A stretch of 26,766 nucleotides of DNA from Ophiothrix spiculata (lineage: Eukaryota > Echinodermata > Ophiuroidea > Amphilepidida > Ophiotrichidae). The notes beneath the pieces were generated by a model. It searched no databases. It saw nothing but the letters and a program-made list of their open reading frames with translations, and was not told the DNA's origin. Below, piece by piece: positions 24,801 to 26,766 of the stretch (positions are counted from its first letter, which is position 1; each line of letters starts with the position of its first letter). Location of the stretch: the NCBI GenBank assembly GCA_000969725.1, contig JXSR01S073245.1; one strand, 5' to 3'. The position numbers and the translations under genes are program-made.

Positions 24801-26608
24801 TTAAAGAAACACAAGTAAAAGTGGTAAAGCTTACCATTAAATGAATTTTGGCAACAAATTGTTTTATAATAGAGATTACCCACAGTGAGATTACCCACAG
24901 TGAGATTACCCACCCAATGTGATAAAAAAACACCAAAAAGTAGAGGAAGAAATAGACGAAGAGGATAAAAAGAAAAAAGGGAAAGGAATACAAGAAGGAA
25001 ATGGAGAAGAAAAAGAAGAATAAATACACATGAGTCGACATTGTATGGAGTCATTTGGTGCTAGTTTGTAATCAGGTGAATCCGTATGTCTGATGTATGT
25101 ATCATGTCAGTGCAATAAAGTTGTATCTTCAATAGCTGCCATTTGTCATAAATTTGGATTGTACACTGTCTAATCTCCAATCTTGGGTAGTGGTTCTTGA
25201 AATGGTTCTTCAGGTAACACTGTCACCTGAAGAACCATTTCAAGAACCACTGACATTAGACGGGAATTTTTGAGGGATTTTTCACATTCTTGTGACAAAG
25301 AATAATATAAAATAACTTAGGCCAGCCATCGCAGATACGACTTTCTTGCACTCACATGACGAACTGTTTTCTACTTCAACGGAACTGGACAAACAGATTG
25401 CTACTTGATCATGCAAAAACCACCCGGGGGAAGGGGGGATCAAGTTTGGTATGGGTAGGTACGTGCCACTAGAAAATGAGATATCGATATGTCACCCATA
25501 AAAACATCAGTTCTCAAGAAAATTACCAAAATTTTGAGTCAAACGTTTATAAAAATCACAATTCTTCCCCAAAATGGAGACCATTTTTCTGCAAATTTGT
25601 GAATTTTTAAAGAAAAATTGCTAAAAATTTGTACTATTTGGTGCAAGTTTTAGAAACTTCTGTTATAAGCAGACCTATTGAAGTACCAAATTTTATTCAG
25701 AAAAAGGAGACATATTGAGGAACAAGACCGTACAATTTGCTACCCATGTTTGCGGCACGCCCCTAAAACCAGTTTTAAAGGAATCTGCTACCCATGTTTG
25801 CGGCACGCCCCTACAACCAGTTTTAAAGGAAGAAACCTCACCCTCCCCTCGAAGAAGTATCAATTGTTCAGATGTAAAAGGAAAGAAGCATTATCAAATA
25901 AGCTGATAGATGTTACTTAACATGCACCAACATTATGAAATAGAAGAAAGAAAACACATGGCTGTAATAAAACCAGTGTACATTAAAATCGTGTAAGGAA
26001 ATGAAGTCAGTAGGCTCCTTTGCATGTCGAATAATGCAGTCTTAAAGTACCAGGAATTCTGTGTGATAGACCATATCCCTATGTCAGCCATTAATGTTAA
26101 CCGTCATATCAAAAGCAGTGGCGTAGCCAGAAGGGGGCAATCGCCCCCCTGAAAGAAGCCTTGCCCCCCCTGAAAAAATCAAGAAGTATAGGTCAGATTG
26201 AAATTACATAGTACACTCCTTTTTAGCATATAGCATGCCCCCAAATGGTCTATTTTTTCACTCCAGTGCCATCAGTACCACAAGTACCCTGCAGAAAACA
26301 AAGTGATATGGTCGATTGTGCAGGATCACTGAATACTTTCCACACTGCATTATGGGATATGTGAAAGAAGTTAATTTATTTGCTGCTTTCATGATTTGAT
26401 ACAAGTAAACTTATCATGCAGACAATAATTTCACATTTTCAAAATTAAAATGTCTAAAAGGGCACAATAACAATGATAAATGATATTCAAGATGGCCGAC
26501 AAATATTCTAATTTGAAGCTGGTTGACAGCCTGGAGTCTCCTTCCATATTTCAATGAACATCTGGGAAAATATCTTACCTTAGGGGCATCATCAAGCACG
26601 AAGGAATG
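790..26608 (-). CDS. CACNA2D: Voltage-gated calcium channel alpha2/delta subunit (CACNA2D3/4-like), partial spliced gene, 13 exons
   Basis: Alpha2/delta proteins are extracellular, membrane-anchored, heavily glycosylated auxiliary subunits that promote surface trafficking and gating of CaV1/CaV2 channels. Thirteen minus-strand exons join in phase to 421 codons. Family landmarks in order: YYYFTELLKTPFSLGIV (second Cache-like region; family N-D-Y-F-x-T-D-x-x-x-T-P-F-S-L-G), WKYC, CDAELLNHLIFDA (family C-D-E-E-L-x-x-x-V-L-F-D-A), FVGTKGGLTR (alpha2delta-3/4 F-L-G-T-R-x-G-L), YYQRAAEVERDAFVYSVPF (3/4 type W-Y-R-R-A-A), LLVTAS, and ECVLVDNNGYIVAS (family N-C-Y-L-I-D-N-N-G-F). The F-x-G-T and YxRAA forms favour the 3/4 branch over 1/2. 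The signal peptide, VWA/MIDAS, delta chain and C-terminal anchor lie outside the window. Exon 7 carries an unusual insert. The family call is firm; the 3-versus-4 assignment is not, and an invertebrate pre-duplication gene is likely. Confidence 0.95.
853..1537. other. Intron between exons 12 and 13
   Basis: AT-rich, without a recognisable exon or repeat family. The flanking exons join in phase 0, so no coding sequence is missing. Confidence 0.7.
1538..1570 (-). CDS. CACNA2D: alpha2/delta exon 12 of window (33-nt symmetric microexon)
   Basis: Eleven codons, PNRGGLTCDND, lie between a ttcacag acceptor and a gtaagt donor, phase 0 on both sides. The stretch sits where the family has D-G-x-C-x-x-x-C-D-D just before the N-C-Y-L-I-D-N-N-G block; only the last Cys of that cluster is kept. 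Being 33 nt and in phase 0-0, it could be skipped without breaking the frame. Confidence 0.88.
1840..2414. repeat. Possible foldback/MITE-like element
   Basis: AGGGGTTTTCTCAGAGATAC at 1840 is answered by GCATCTCTGAGAAACCCCT ending at 2414, an imperfect ~19-bp terminal inverted repeat about 575 bp apart. The interior holds two related GGTCACC(A/G)TG motifs (near 1941 and 2150). No transposase. It sits in the intron between exons 11 and 12, which also contains a T-run then G-run at about 1641-1667. Superfamily unknown. Confidence 0.5.
2517..2581 (-). CDS. CACNA2D: alpha2/delta exon 11 of window
   Basis: Encodes LGYQLRQSAMWDMLKSTSD plus KN, preceded by a split Ser codon. It is equivalent to A-V-G-I-Q-M-K-L-E-F-F-Q-R-K-F-W-T-A-S of alpha2delta-3. 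The acceptor is tgacag and the donor gtaagt; it ends in phase 0. The family's R-Q-C Cys, which would be expected near the end of this exon, is absent. Confidence 0.93.
2582..4177. other. Intron between exons 10 and 11, right-gene-end part
   Basis: Non-coding. It contains a G-run at about 3015-3025, common at the edges of interspersed repeats in this window, and a short duplication near 3487-3553 in which a GCAATTATCT(T/C)CTGATCACC unit occurs twice. The short open frames here show no family resemblance and lack splice logic with the gene. Confidence 0.55.
4178..4550. mobile_element. PIF/Harbinger-type MITE A
   Basis: Begins GGCCAAAAAAAAAATATTG then TTTGGTTGCCCTCCA; ends with the inverted form (TGGAGGGCAACCAAACA, T-run, GCC). 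It is flanked on both sides by TTA (4175-4177, 4551-4553), fitting the 3-bp TWA target of PIF/Harbinger elements. About 373 bp, non-coding. The terminal repeat is related to that of the element at 11700-12626. The superfamily call rests on the target site and GGCC end only. Confidence 0.68.
4594..4683 (-). CDS. CACNA2D: alpha2/delta exon 10 of window (LLVTAS block)
   Basis: Encodes DMPNPEDNLLVTASVAF then RVEKGGKSAIAT. It aligns with the family segment V-V-T-A-S-T-x-x and the following charged turn before A-V-V-G-I-Q-M-K. The acceptor is ttttcag and the donor gtaagt. Phase 1 in and phase 1 out fit both neighbours. Confidence 0.96.
4750..5156. mobile_element. hAT-type non-autonomous element with 8-bp target duplication
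   Basis: The ends CAGTGGCGTGCCCAGGATTT and AAAGGGGGGGCC...TGGGCACGCCACTG reversed form terminal inverted repeats. Eight bases, GAGGGGGG, lie directly outside each end (4742-4749 and 5157-5164), as expected for hAT insertion, though G-rich low complexity weakens that point. Internally GCGCGAAGCGCGC (about 4936) is a short palindrome. No transposase is encoded. It sits 66 bp upstream of exon 10's acceptor. Confidence 0.75.
5165..6151. other. Intron between exons 9 and 10, remainder
   Basis: No exon, RNA gene or identifiable repeat seen. Open frames on both strands around 5627-6026 overlap each other and do not match the gene; exons 9 and 10 join perfectly in phase without them. Confidence 0.6.
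6152..6264 (-). CDS. CACNA2D: alpha2/delta exon 9 of window (YYQRAA-FVYSVPF block)
   Basis: Encodes LNFTNDHPNTIEED, then YYQRAAEVERDAFVYSVPF. It matches alpha2delta-3 L-W-Y-R-R-A-A-E-Q-x-x-G-S-F-V-Y-S-I-P-F. One sequon (NFT) is present. The acceptor is ttacag and the donor gtcagt (a functional-looking but less common form). It ends in phase 1 and completes a Lys codon with exon 10. Confidence 0.97.
6265..7081. other. Intron between exons 8 and 9
   Basis: Non-coding. A weak inverted pair, AAAGTGACTCTTTA near 6738 and GAAGAGTCACTTTTT near 6824, may mark a decayed hairpin element, but the ends are not clear enough to call one. Confidence 0.45.
7082..7168 (-). CDS. CACNA2D: alpha2/delta exon 8 of window (FVGTKGGLTR block)
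   Basis: Encodes DDILLVFVGTKGGLTRSYIN followed by PFANQTEK. This is the highly conserved alpha2/delta strand written F-L-G-T-R-x-G-L in types 3/4 and V-x-T-D-G-G-I-T-R in type 1. It contains one sequon (NQT). The acceptor is ttttcag and the donor gtgagc. Phase 2 in fits either exon 6 or exon 7, and phase 2 out forms Ser with exon 9. Confidence 0.97.
7385..7539. repeat. Degenerate ~77-bp tandem duplication
   Basis: Two adjacent copies share AATCAC(G/A)ACAAAACCTG, AGTAAATCTAAG and TTAAATCATGTTTGTAAGTT in the same order. They lie in the intron between exons 7 and 8. No function is suggested. Confidence 0.7.
7942..8347. repeat. Possible inverted-repeat element with 10-bp ends
   Basis: CATAGCCAGG at the left is exactly complementary to CCTGGCTATG at the right, about 405 bp apart, enclosing a run of about 18 G near 8057-8074 and G/C-rich edges. 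Such structures resemble non-autonomous DNA transposons, but no target duplication was seen. The remaining intron 8348-8835 shows nothing recognised. Confidence 0.4.
8836..9180 (-). CDS. CACNA2D: Candidate symmetric cassette exon 7: Thr-rich, N-glycosylated insert in alpha2/delta
   Basis: A 345-nt minus-strand open segment, phase 2 in and phase 2 out, so including or skipping it keeps the frame. The 115 residues open TVIRNDTRVLNITTLDHYQS, carry three Cys (CC and FCD), then a Thr/Pro/Ser-rich stretch, an acidic stretch (REQEDDVESE) and a second Thr-rich run ending PTLPSYERNM. Five N-x-S/T sequons (NDT, NIT, NSS, NLT, NFS) suit an extracellular, possibly mucin-like, segment. A pyrimidine-rich tract precedes tandem acceptors (gcaag, gaag) 3 nt apart; the second would start the exon at 9183. 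The donor gtaata is the weakest of the set. I know of no vertebrate alpha2/delta with an insert here. Alternatives are a constitutive lineage-specific exon or a chance open intron stretch; phase fit and sequons argue against chance. Confidence 0.72.
9838..10220. repeat. Foldback element with ~65-bp arms
   Basis: The left arm (9838-9910, with CATGGTGATTGGTTTTTAAG) is the reverse complement of the right arm (10156-10220, CTTAAAAAACAATCACCATG) with a few mismatches. A second, shorter inverted copy of the GTTCATTCAGAAT motif lies inside the left half. No open frame. It is within the intron between exons 6 and 7. Confidence 0.75.
10795..10875 (-). repeat. tRNA-derived SINE head or tRNA pseudogene
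   Basis: On the minus strand an RNA polymerase III A box (TTAGCTCAGCGG, 10857-10868) is followed about 50 nt later by a canonical B box (GGTTCGAGTCC, 10798-10808). The spacing fits a tRNA or tRNA-derived SINE. I could not draw a clean acceptor stem, so I do not call a functional tRNA. Downstream sequence to about 10650 may be the SINE body. Confidence 0.6.
10876..11699. other. Intron sequence between exons 6 and 7
   Basis: AT-rich non-coding DNA. No exon, RNA gene or repeat family could be assigned here. Confidence 0.6.
11700..12626. mobile_element. PIF/Harbinger-type element B, with assembly gap
   Basis: Begins GGCGTAAAAAAAAATTGTTG then TGTTGCCCTCAC; ends GTGAGGGCAACACAACAATT, T-run, GGCC. 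It is flanked by TAA on both sides (11697-11699, 12627-12629), a TWA-type 3-bp target. The ends resemble element A (4178-4550), with TTGTTGTGTTGCCCTC in place of ATTGTTTGGTTGCCCTC. The interior holds a ~66-bp direct repeat at 12015-12083 and 12263-12328 and a 50-base gap. No transposase is readable. Confidence 0.7.
11965..12014. other. Assembly gap (50 N)
   Basis: Fifty undetermined bases. The sequence resuming at 12015 is the first copy of a direct repeat seen again at 12263, so the gap probably reflects repeat-induced assembly failure and its real size is unknown. Confidence 1.
12630..13777. other. Intron sequence between exons 6 and 7, right part
   Basis: No exon, RNA gene or repeat family recognised. 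Short open frames near 13366-13566 and 13532-13729 overlap antisense and show no family features. Confidence 0.6.
13778..14043 (+). repeat. Nested-palindrome element, copy 2 (degraded)
   Basis: Same architecture as copy 1 in the same orientation, starting near TCATCATGTGAGTGCAAG and ending TTCTTGCACATGTGACGA. The inner palindrome has decayed (CAGCAGCTCTTGATACTG versus GTGGCTCTTGAAATGG), so this is an older copy. It lies downstream of exon 6 in the gene's direction. Confidence 0.85.
14352..14451 (-). CDS. CACNA2D: alpha2/delta exon 6 of window
   Basis: Encodes DAELLNHLIFDATVTKPLVDEWEKIFNARGQE in frame, matching the family block C-D-E-E-L-V-x-x-V-L-F-D-A-V-V-T-A-P-x-E-A-Y-W. The acceptor is tcatag and the donor gtgagt. 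It ends in phase 2. Joined directly to exon 8, the distance from the conserved Trp to FVGT is 15 residues, close to the 16 I recall for vertebrate alpha2delta-4. It can equally be joined in frame to exon 7. Confidence 0.97.
14567..14963 (+). repeat. Second inverted-repeat family, copy 1
   Basis: The ends CTTGAAGTACAAAACAAGCAG and TTGCTTTGTACTTCTAGG form terminal inverted repeats of about 25-30 bp. The interior is shared with 19308-19680 (for example CCATGTGGTAGCAACAAAAT and ACTAGTCTCTTACA). Non-coding, in the intron between exons 5 and 6. Confidence 0.82.
15420..15526 (-). CDS. CACNA2D: alpha2/delta exon 5 of window
   Basis: Starts KYCRLSNAEVKNFTREENV, matching the conserved W-x-Y-C followed by L-S-Q-L-E-A-x-x-x-F-L-x-x-K in alpha2delta-3/4. 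Two N-glycosylation sequons (NFT, NMS) fit an extracellular protein. The acceptor is ttgcag and the donor gtgagt. The split codon T+GT makes the conserved Cys of CDAELL with exon 6. The exon lies between two oppositely oriented copies of the nested-palindrome element (13778-14043 and 15711-15965). Confidence 0.96.
15711..15965 (-). repeat. Nested-palindrome element, copy 3 (reverse orientation)
   Basis: The ends TCATCATGTGAG and CTCACATGACGA form the full terminal inverted repeat. The left half corresponds to the right half of copy 1 reversed, so the copy is inverted. The inner palindrome is shortened: the right arm has lost most of its CCTGAAGAACCATTTCAAG sequence. It lies just upstream of exon 5. 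Confidence 0.87.
16030..16216. repeat. MITE-like element with TGCCAAC ends
   Basis: ATCTGCCAAC at the left is answered by GTTGGCAGGTAT at the right. The interior contains the repeated word GAGGGACA/AGGGACA in several places. It is about 187 bp, non-coding, in the intron between exons 4 and 5. Superfamily not assigned. Confidence 0.6.
16516..16567 (-). CDS. CACNA2D: alpha2/delta exon 4 of window (52-nt short exon)
   Basis: Encodes CEDLLTDNIGTVTVAK plus a split Trp codon. It corresponds to the family stretch G-L-x-D-L-x-H-P-D-L-x-L-A-x-x-W-x-Y-C that follows the Cache-like strands. The acceptor is attacag and the donor gtaagc. The incoming junction makes Ala (G+CC) and the outgoing one makes Trp (TG+G), giving WKYC with exon 5. 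It is separated from exon 3 by the longest intron in the window, about 5.8 kb. Confidence 0.92.
16740..17445. repeat. Minisatellite, ~26-bp unit
   Basis: Degenerate tandem units near TCACATGACACACTGACTCA + ACTATG. The units are most uniform between about 17040 and 17340 and decay towards both ends, especially to the left. By eye there are 14 exact TCACATGA octamers between about 16774 and 17340. It lies in the long intron between exons 3 and 4. No conserved spacers of unrelated sequence exist, so it is not a CRISPR array. Confidence 0.92.
17446..18332. other. Long-intron sequence between minisatellite and SINE
   Basis: AT-rich, without an exon or repeat I can assign. Exons 3 and 4 join in phase, so no coding sequence needs to be placed here. 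Confidence 0.6.
18333..18500 (-). mobile_element. tRNA-derived SINE-like element with poly(A) tail
   Basis: Read on the minus strand it starts with an A-box-like TGGCGCAGAGGCGG (18476-18489), then CCTCGCCTTGCACC and a decayed B-box region (GAGGTCCCGGGCC). A body follows and it ends in an A-run (the T-run 18333-18347 on the plus strand). Pol III head, body and 3' A tail together fit a SINE. No target duplication was identified. Confidence 0.7.
18501..19307. other. Long-intron sequence, nothing recognised
   Basis: Contains short near-repeats of AAACTGAAACT (about 18762-18787). No exon, RNA gene or mobile element could be assigned. Confidence 0.55.
19308..19680 (+). repeat. Second inverted-repeat family, copy 2
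   Basis: Starts TATACTCTGTGAATCTTGAA with GTATGCAACAAGCAG and ends CTTGTTGCATACTTCAAGG + TTTATAGAGTAT, clear terminal inverted repeats. It shares its interior with 14567-14963 in the same orientation. It lies in the long intron between exons 3 and 4. Confidence 0.87.
19803..20057 (+). repeat. Nested-palindrome element, copy 4
   Basis: Plus-oriented copy with the inner palindrome well kept (GTGGCTCTTGAAATGGTTCT against GAACCCTTTCAAGAGCCAC) and a more mutated left end (GTGAGATCAAGAACGTCG). Its right end is ACTTTCTTACACTCACATGA. It lies in the intron between exons 3 and 4. Confidence 0.88.
20528..20794 (+). repeat. Nested-palindrome element, copy 5
   Basis: Plus-oriented copy starting TCGTCATGTGAATG and ending CACTCACATGGCGA, which shows that the terminal repeat begins TCGTCATGTGAG. 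The inner palindrome is strong (TCATCAGGTTAC and GTCACCTGAAGAACC arms). It is about 470 bp from copy 4, in the same orientation. Confidence 0.9.
20926..21241. mobile_element. TTAA-flanked MITE (TGGTTTCAGACT ends)
   Basis: CTTTAAAGCTGGTTTCAGACT at the left is answered by AGTCTGAAACCACCTTAAAG at the right. TTAA lies immediately outside both ends, which would fit a piggyBac-type insertion. The interior is rich in TGTCGT/ACGACA words in both senses, suggesting extensive hairpin potential. No coding capacity. Confidence 0.75.
21547..22166. mobile_element. Large TTAA-flanked foldback element
   Basis: GGGGGAAAGCATGTTACTCA at the left and TGAGTAACATGCTTTCCCCC at the right are perfect inverted ends with TTAA outside each. 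The inverted homology runs deep: TTGCAAGTTTATTTTGTACC versus GGTACAAAATAAACTTGCAA, and TGTTGCGTCATTT versus AAATGACGCAACA near the centre. About 250 bp of each arm can pair. It is non-coding and lies 178 bp upstream (in transcription order, downstream) of exon 3's donor. Confidence 0.88.
22344..22459 (-). CDS. CACNA2D: alpha2/delta exon 3 of window (Cache-like core strand)
   Basis: The exon begins LGIVMTDGPDHTEL, aligning with alpha2delta-4 S-L-G-V-V-L-S-R-G-H-G-E-Y-I-L-L. It continues with a charged loop holding one N-glycosylation sequon (NKT) and one Cys (DPCG). The acceptor is tttttag and the donor gtgagt. Phase 2 in and phase 1 out agree with both neighbours. The MTDG string resembles a VWA motif, but the joins to PFS upstream and to CEDLL-WKYC downstream place it in the Cache-like region. 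Confidence 0.93.
22831..23020. repeat. CAGTGGCGTAGC interspersed repeat fragment
   Basis: Starts CAGTGGCGTAGCTAGG, related to the hAT-type end at 4750, with G-rich and GCGAGCGGAGCGA sequence inside. A possible decayed right end (TTTTAGCTACTTGACGCACT) is seen near 22996-23015. No target duplication. It is in the intron between exons 2 and 3. Confidence 0.5.
23117..23430 (-). repeat. Second inverted-repeat family, copy 3 (reverse, truncated)
   Basis: Reverse-complement match to 19308-19680: GTGTAAGAGACTAGTAATGA, then TTGAATATTCAGCAAGAT, ending CTTGTTGCATACTTCAAG + ATGTACAGAGTAT. Homology at the left fades near 23117, so that end is truncated or diverged. It abuts the next element. Confidence 0.82.
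23455..23914. mobile_element. piggyBac-type non-autonomous element
   Basis: CCCTTTGAACCC at the left and GGGTTCAAAGGG at the right are exact inverted ends with TTAA directly outside both (23451-23454, 23915-23918). CCC-start ends at a TTAA target are typical of piggyBac. Beyond the ends, CAGCCAT and ATGGCCAG continue imperfectly. An internal hairpin pairs ACCGGCTCA with TGAGCCGGT (about 23490-23523). It contains no transposase frame and ends 73 bp from exon 2's donor. Confidence 0.82.
23987..24048 (-). CDS. CACNA2D: alpha2/delta exon 2 of window
   Basis: The exon reads RRITKRKNYYYFTELLKTPF and then a split Ser codon. It matches the conserved alpha2/delta segment K-R-V-L-x-x-T-N-D-Y-F-x-T-D-x-x-x-T-P-F-S-L-G of the second Cache-like region. 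The acceptor is tttacag and the donor gtaagt. It starts in phase 0, and both other frames contain a stop. It ends in phase 2, and the first base of exon 3 completes the Ser of PFSLG exactly. Confidence 0.93.
24049..25099. other. Intron between exons 1 and 2, purine-rich part
   Basis: Includes three tandem 15-bp units of GAGATTACCCACAGT (24872-24913, the last partial) followed by an A/G-rich stretch to about 25025. Apparent hydrophobic proteins on the opposite strand are translations of this purine tract, not genes. Confidence 0.65.
25100..25362 (-). repeat. Nested-palindrome element, copy 6 (reverse orientation)
   Basis: Starts ATCATGTCAGTGCAATAAAG and ends TTGCACTCACATGACGA. The arm order is reversed relative to copies 1, 2, 4 and 5. 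The inner palindrome around 25190-25250 (GTGGTTCTTGAAATGGTTCT against GAACCATTTCAAGAACCAC) is essentially perfect, so this is among the youngest-looking copies. It lies in the intron between exons 1 and 2. Confidence 0.9.
25420..25860. repeat. Unclassified interspersed-repeat-like block with 48-bp tandem duplication
   Basis: G-rich start (CACCCGGGGGAAGGGGGG), then TGGGTAGGTACGTGCC. At 25738-25833 lie two 48-bp units of TGCTACCCATGTTTGCGGCA. The inverted words (GGGTAG near the left, CTACCC in the units) hint at a decayed inverted-repeat element. No boundaries or target duplication could be fixed. Confidence 0.45.
26116..26190. repeat. CAGTGGCGTAGCC repeat end
   Basis: GCAGTGGCGTAGCCAGAAGG followed by a GGGGGC-AATC-GCCCCC hairpin and C-runs. 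The same kind of terminal sequence occurs at 4750 and 22831. The matching right end was not found in the window, so this is a fragment or a solo end. The rest of 25861-26578 shows nothing recognised. Confidence 0.55.
26579..26608 (-). CDS. CACNA2D: alpha2/delta exon 1 of window (30-nt microexon)
   Basis: This encodes HSFVLDDAPK, the strand just before the conserved YYF-T-TPFSLG block. It is bounded by a tttgtag acceptor and a gtaaga donor and ends in phase 0, as exon 2 requires. In alpha2delta-3/4 the equivalent stretch is a hydrophobic strand followed by D-K-G-K-R-V, and the spacing agrees. The call rests on phase, splice sites and position, since ten residues alone are weak evidence. The upstream exon lies beyond the right edge. 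Confidence 0.72.
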
Positions 26609-26734
26609 CTACAAATATTAAACATCAAGGCACTTGTTTGTTAGTATGGTTAAACAATTACAAAGGTGAAAACTTTGCTGAGAAATTCAACACCTCAATA
26701 AATAACATCCAATAACTGCATTTGAAATGGCACA

Positions 26735-26766
26735 TACACTCCCGGTCAAAAGTCTTTGCGCACCTG
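26735..26766. mobile_element. Possible Tc1/mariner-like terminal repeat, cut by window edge
   Basis: TACACTCCCGGTCAAAAGTC at the right margin resembles the TA plus terminal repeat of many Tc1-like elements (TACACTxCCGxTCAAAAGT type). Only one end is inside the window, so this rests on a 30-base resemblance. Confidence 0.5.

Noticed and set aside
24715..25054. Two overlapping hydrophobic minus-strand proteins of about 100 residues
   Set aside because: They are translations of an A/G-rich intron stretch (T/C-rich on the other strand), overlap in two frames and show no domain.

Overview
The window looks like intronic sequence from a large, AT-rich, repeat-laden animal genome. I infer a marine invertebrate, probably a deuterostome such as an echinoderm, hemichordate or cephalochordate; the species cannot be read from the sequence. 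No bacterial or viral gene organisation is present. The only protein-coding gene I can support lies on the minus strand. It is the middle-to-C-terminal half of a voltage-gated calcium channel alpha2/delta auxiliary subunit, closer to the CACNA2D3/4 type than to CACNA2D1/2. It enters at the right edge and leaves at the left edge.

Thirteen exons were assembled by hand: 26579-26608, 23987-24048, 22344-22459, 16516-16567, 15420-15526, 14352-14451, 8836-9180, 7082-7168, 6152-6264, 4594-4683, 2517-2581, 1538-1570 and 790-852 (numbered 1 to 13 from the right; the true exon numbers are higher). All have GT-AG borders, every junction keeps the reading frame, and the 1263 nt give 421 codons without a stop. 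They encode the second Cache-like region and the following alpha2 segment (Pfam VGCC_alpha2 region). The N-terminal VWA domain lies beyond the right edge, and the delta/C-terminal part lies beyond the left edge.

The standout is exon 7 (8836-9180). It is a 345-nt symmetric (phase 2-2) exon with weak splice sites, encoding a Thr-rich, mucin-like stretch with five N-glycosylation sequons. Exons 6 and 8 join perfectly in frame without it and then give the family's normal length, so it is probably an optional, lineage-specific extracellular insert.

The rest is intron packed with short non-autonomous elements. They include six copies of a ~255-bp nested-palindrome element, a second inverted-repeat family in three copies, TTAA-flanked (piggyBac-type) elements, a pair of TWA-flanked PIF/Harbinger-type elements, a hAT-type element with an 8-bp target duplication, tRNA-derived SINE-like sequences, a ~700-bp minisatellite and a Tc1-like end. 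No transposase, CRISPR array, intact tRNA gene or promoter was recognised. A 50-base assembly gap lies at 11965-12014.
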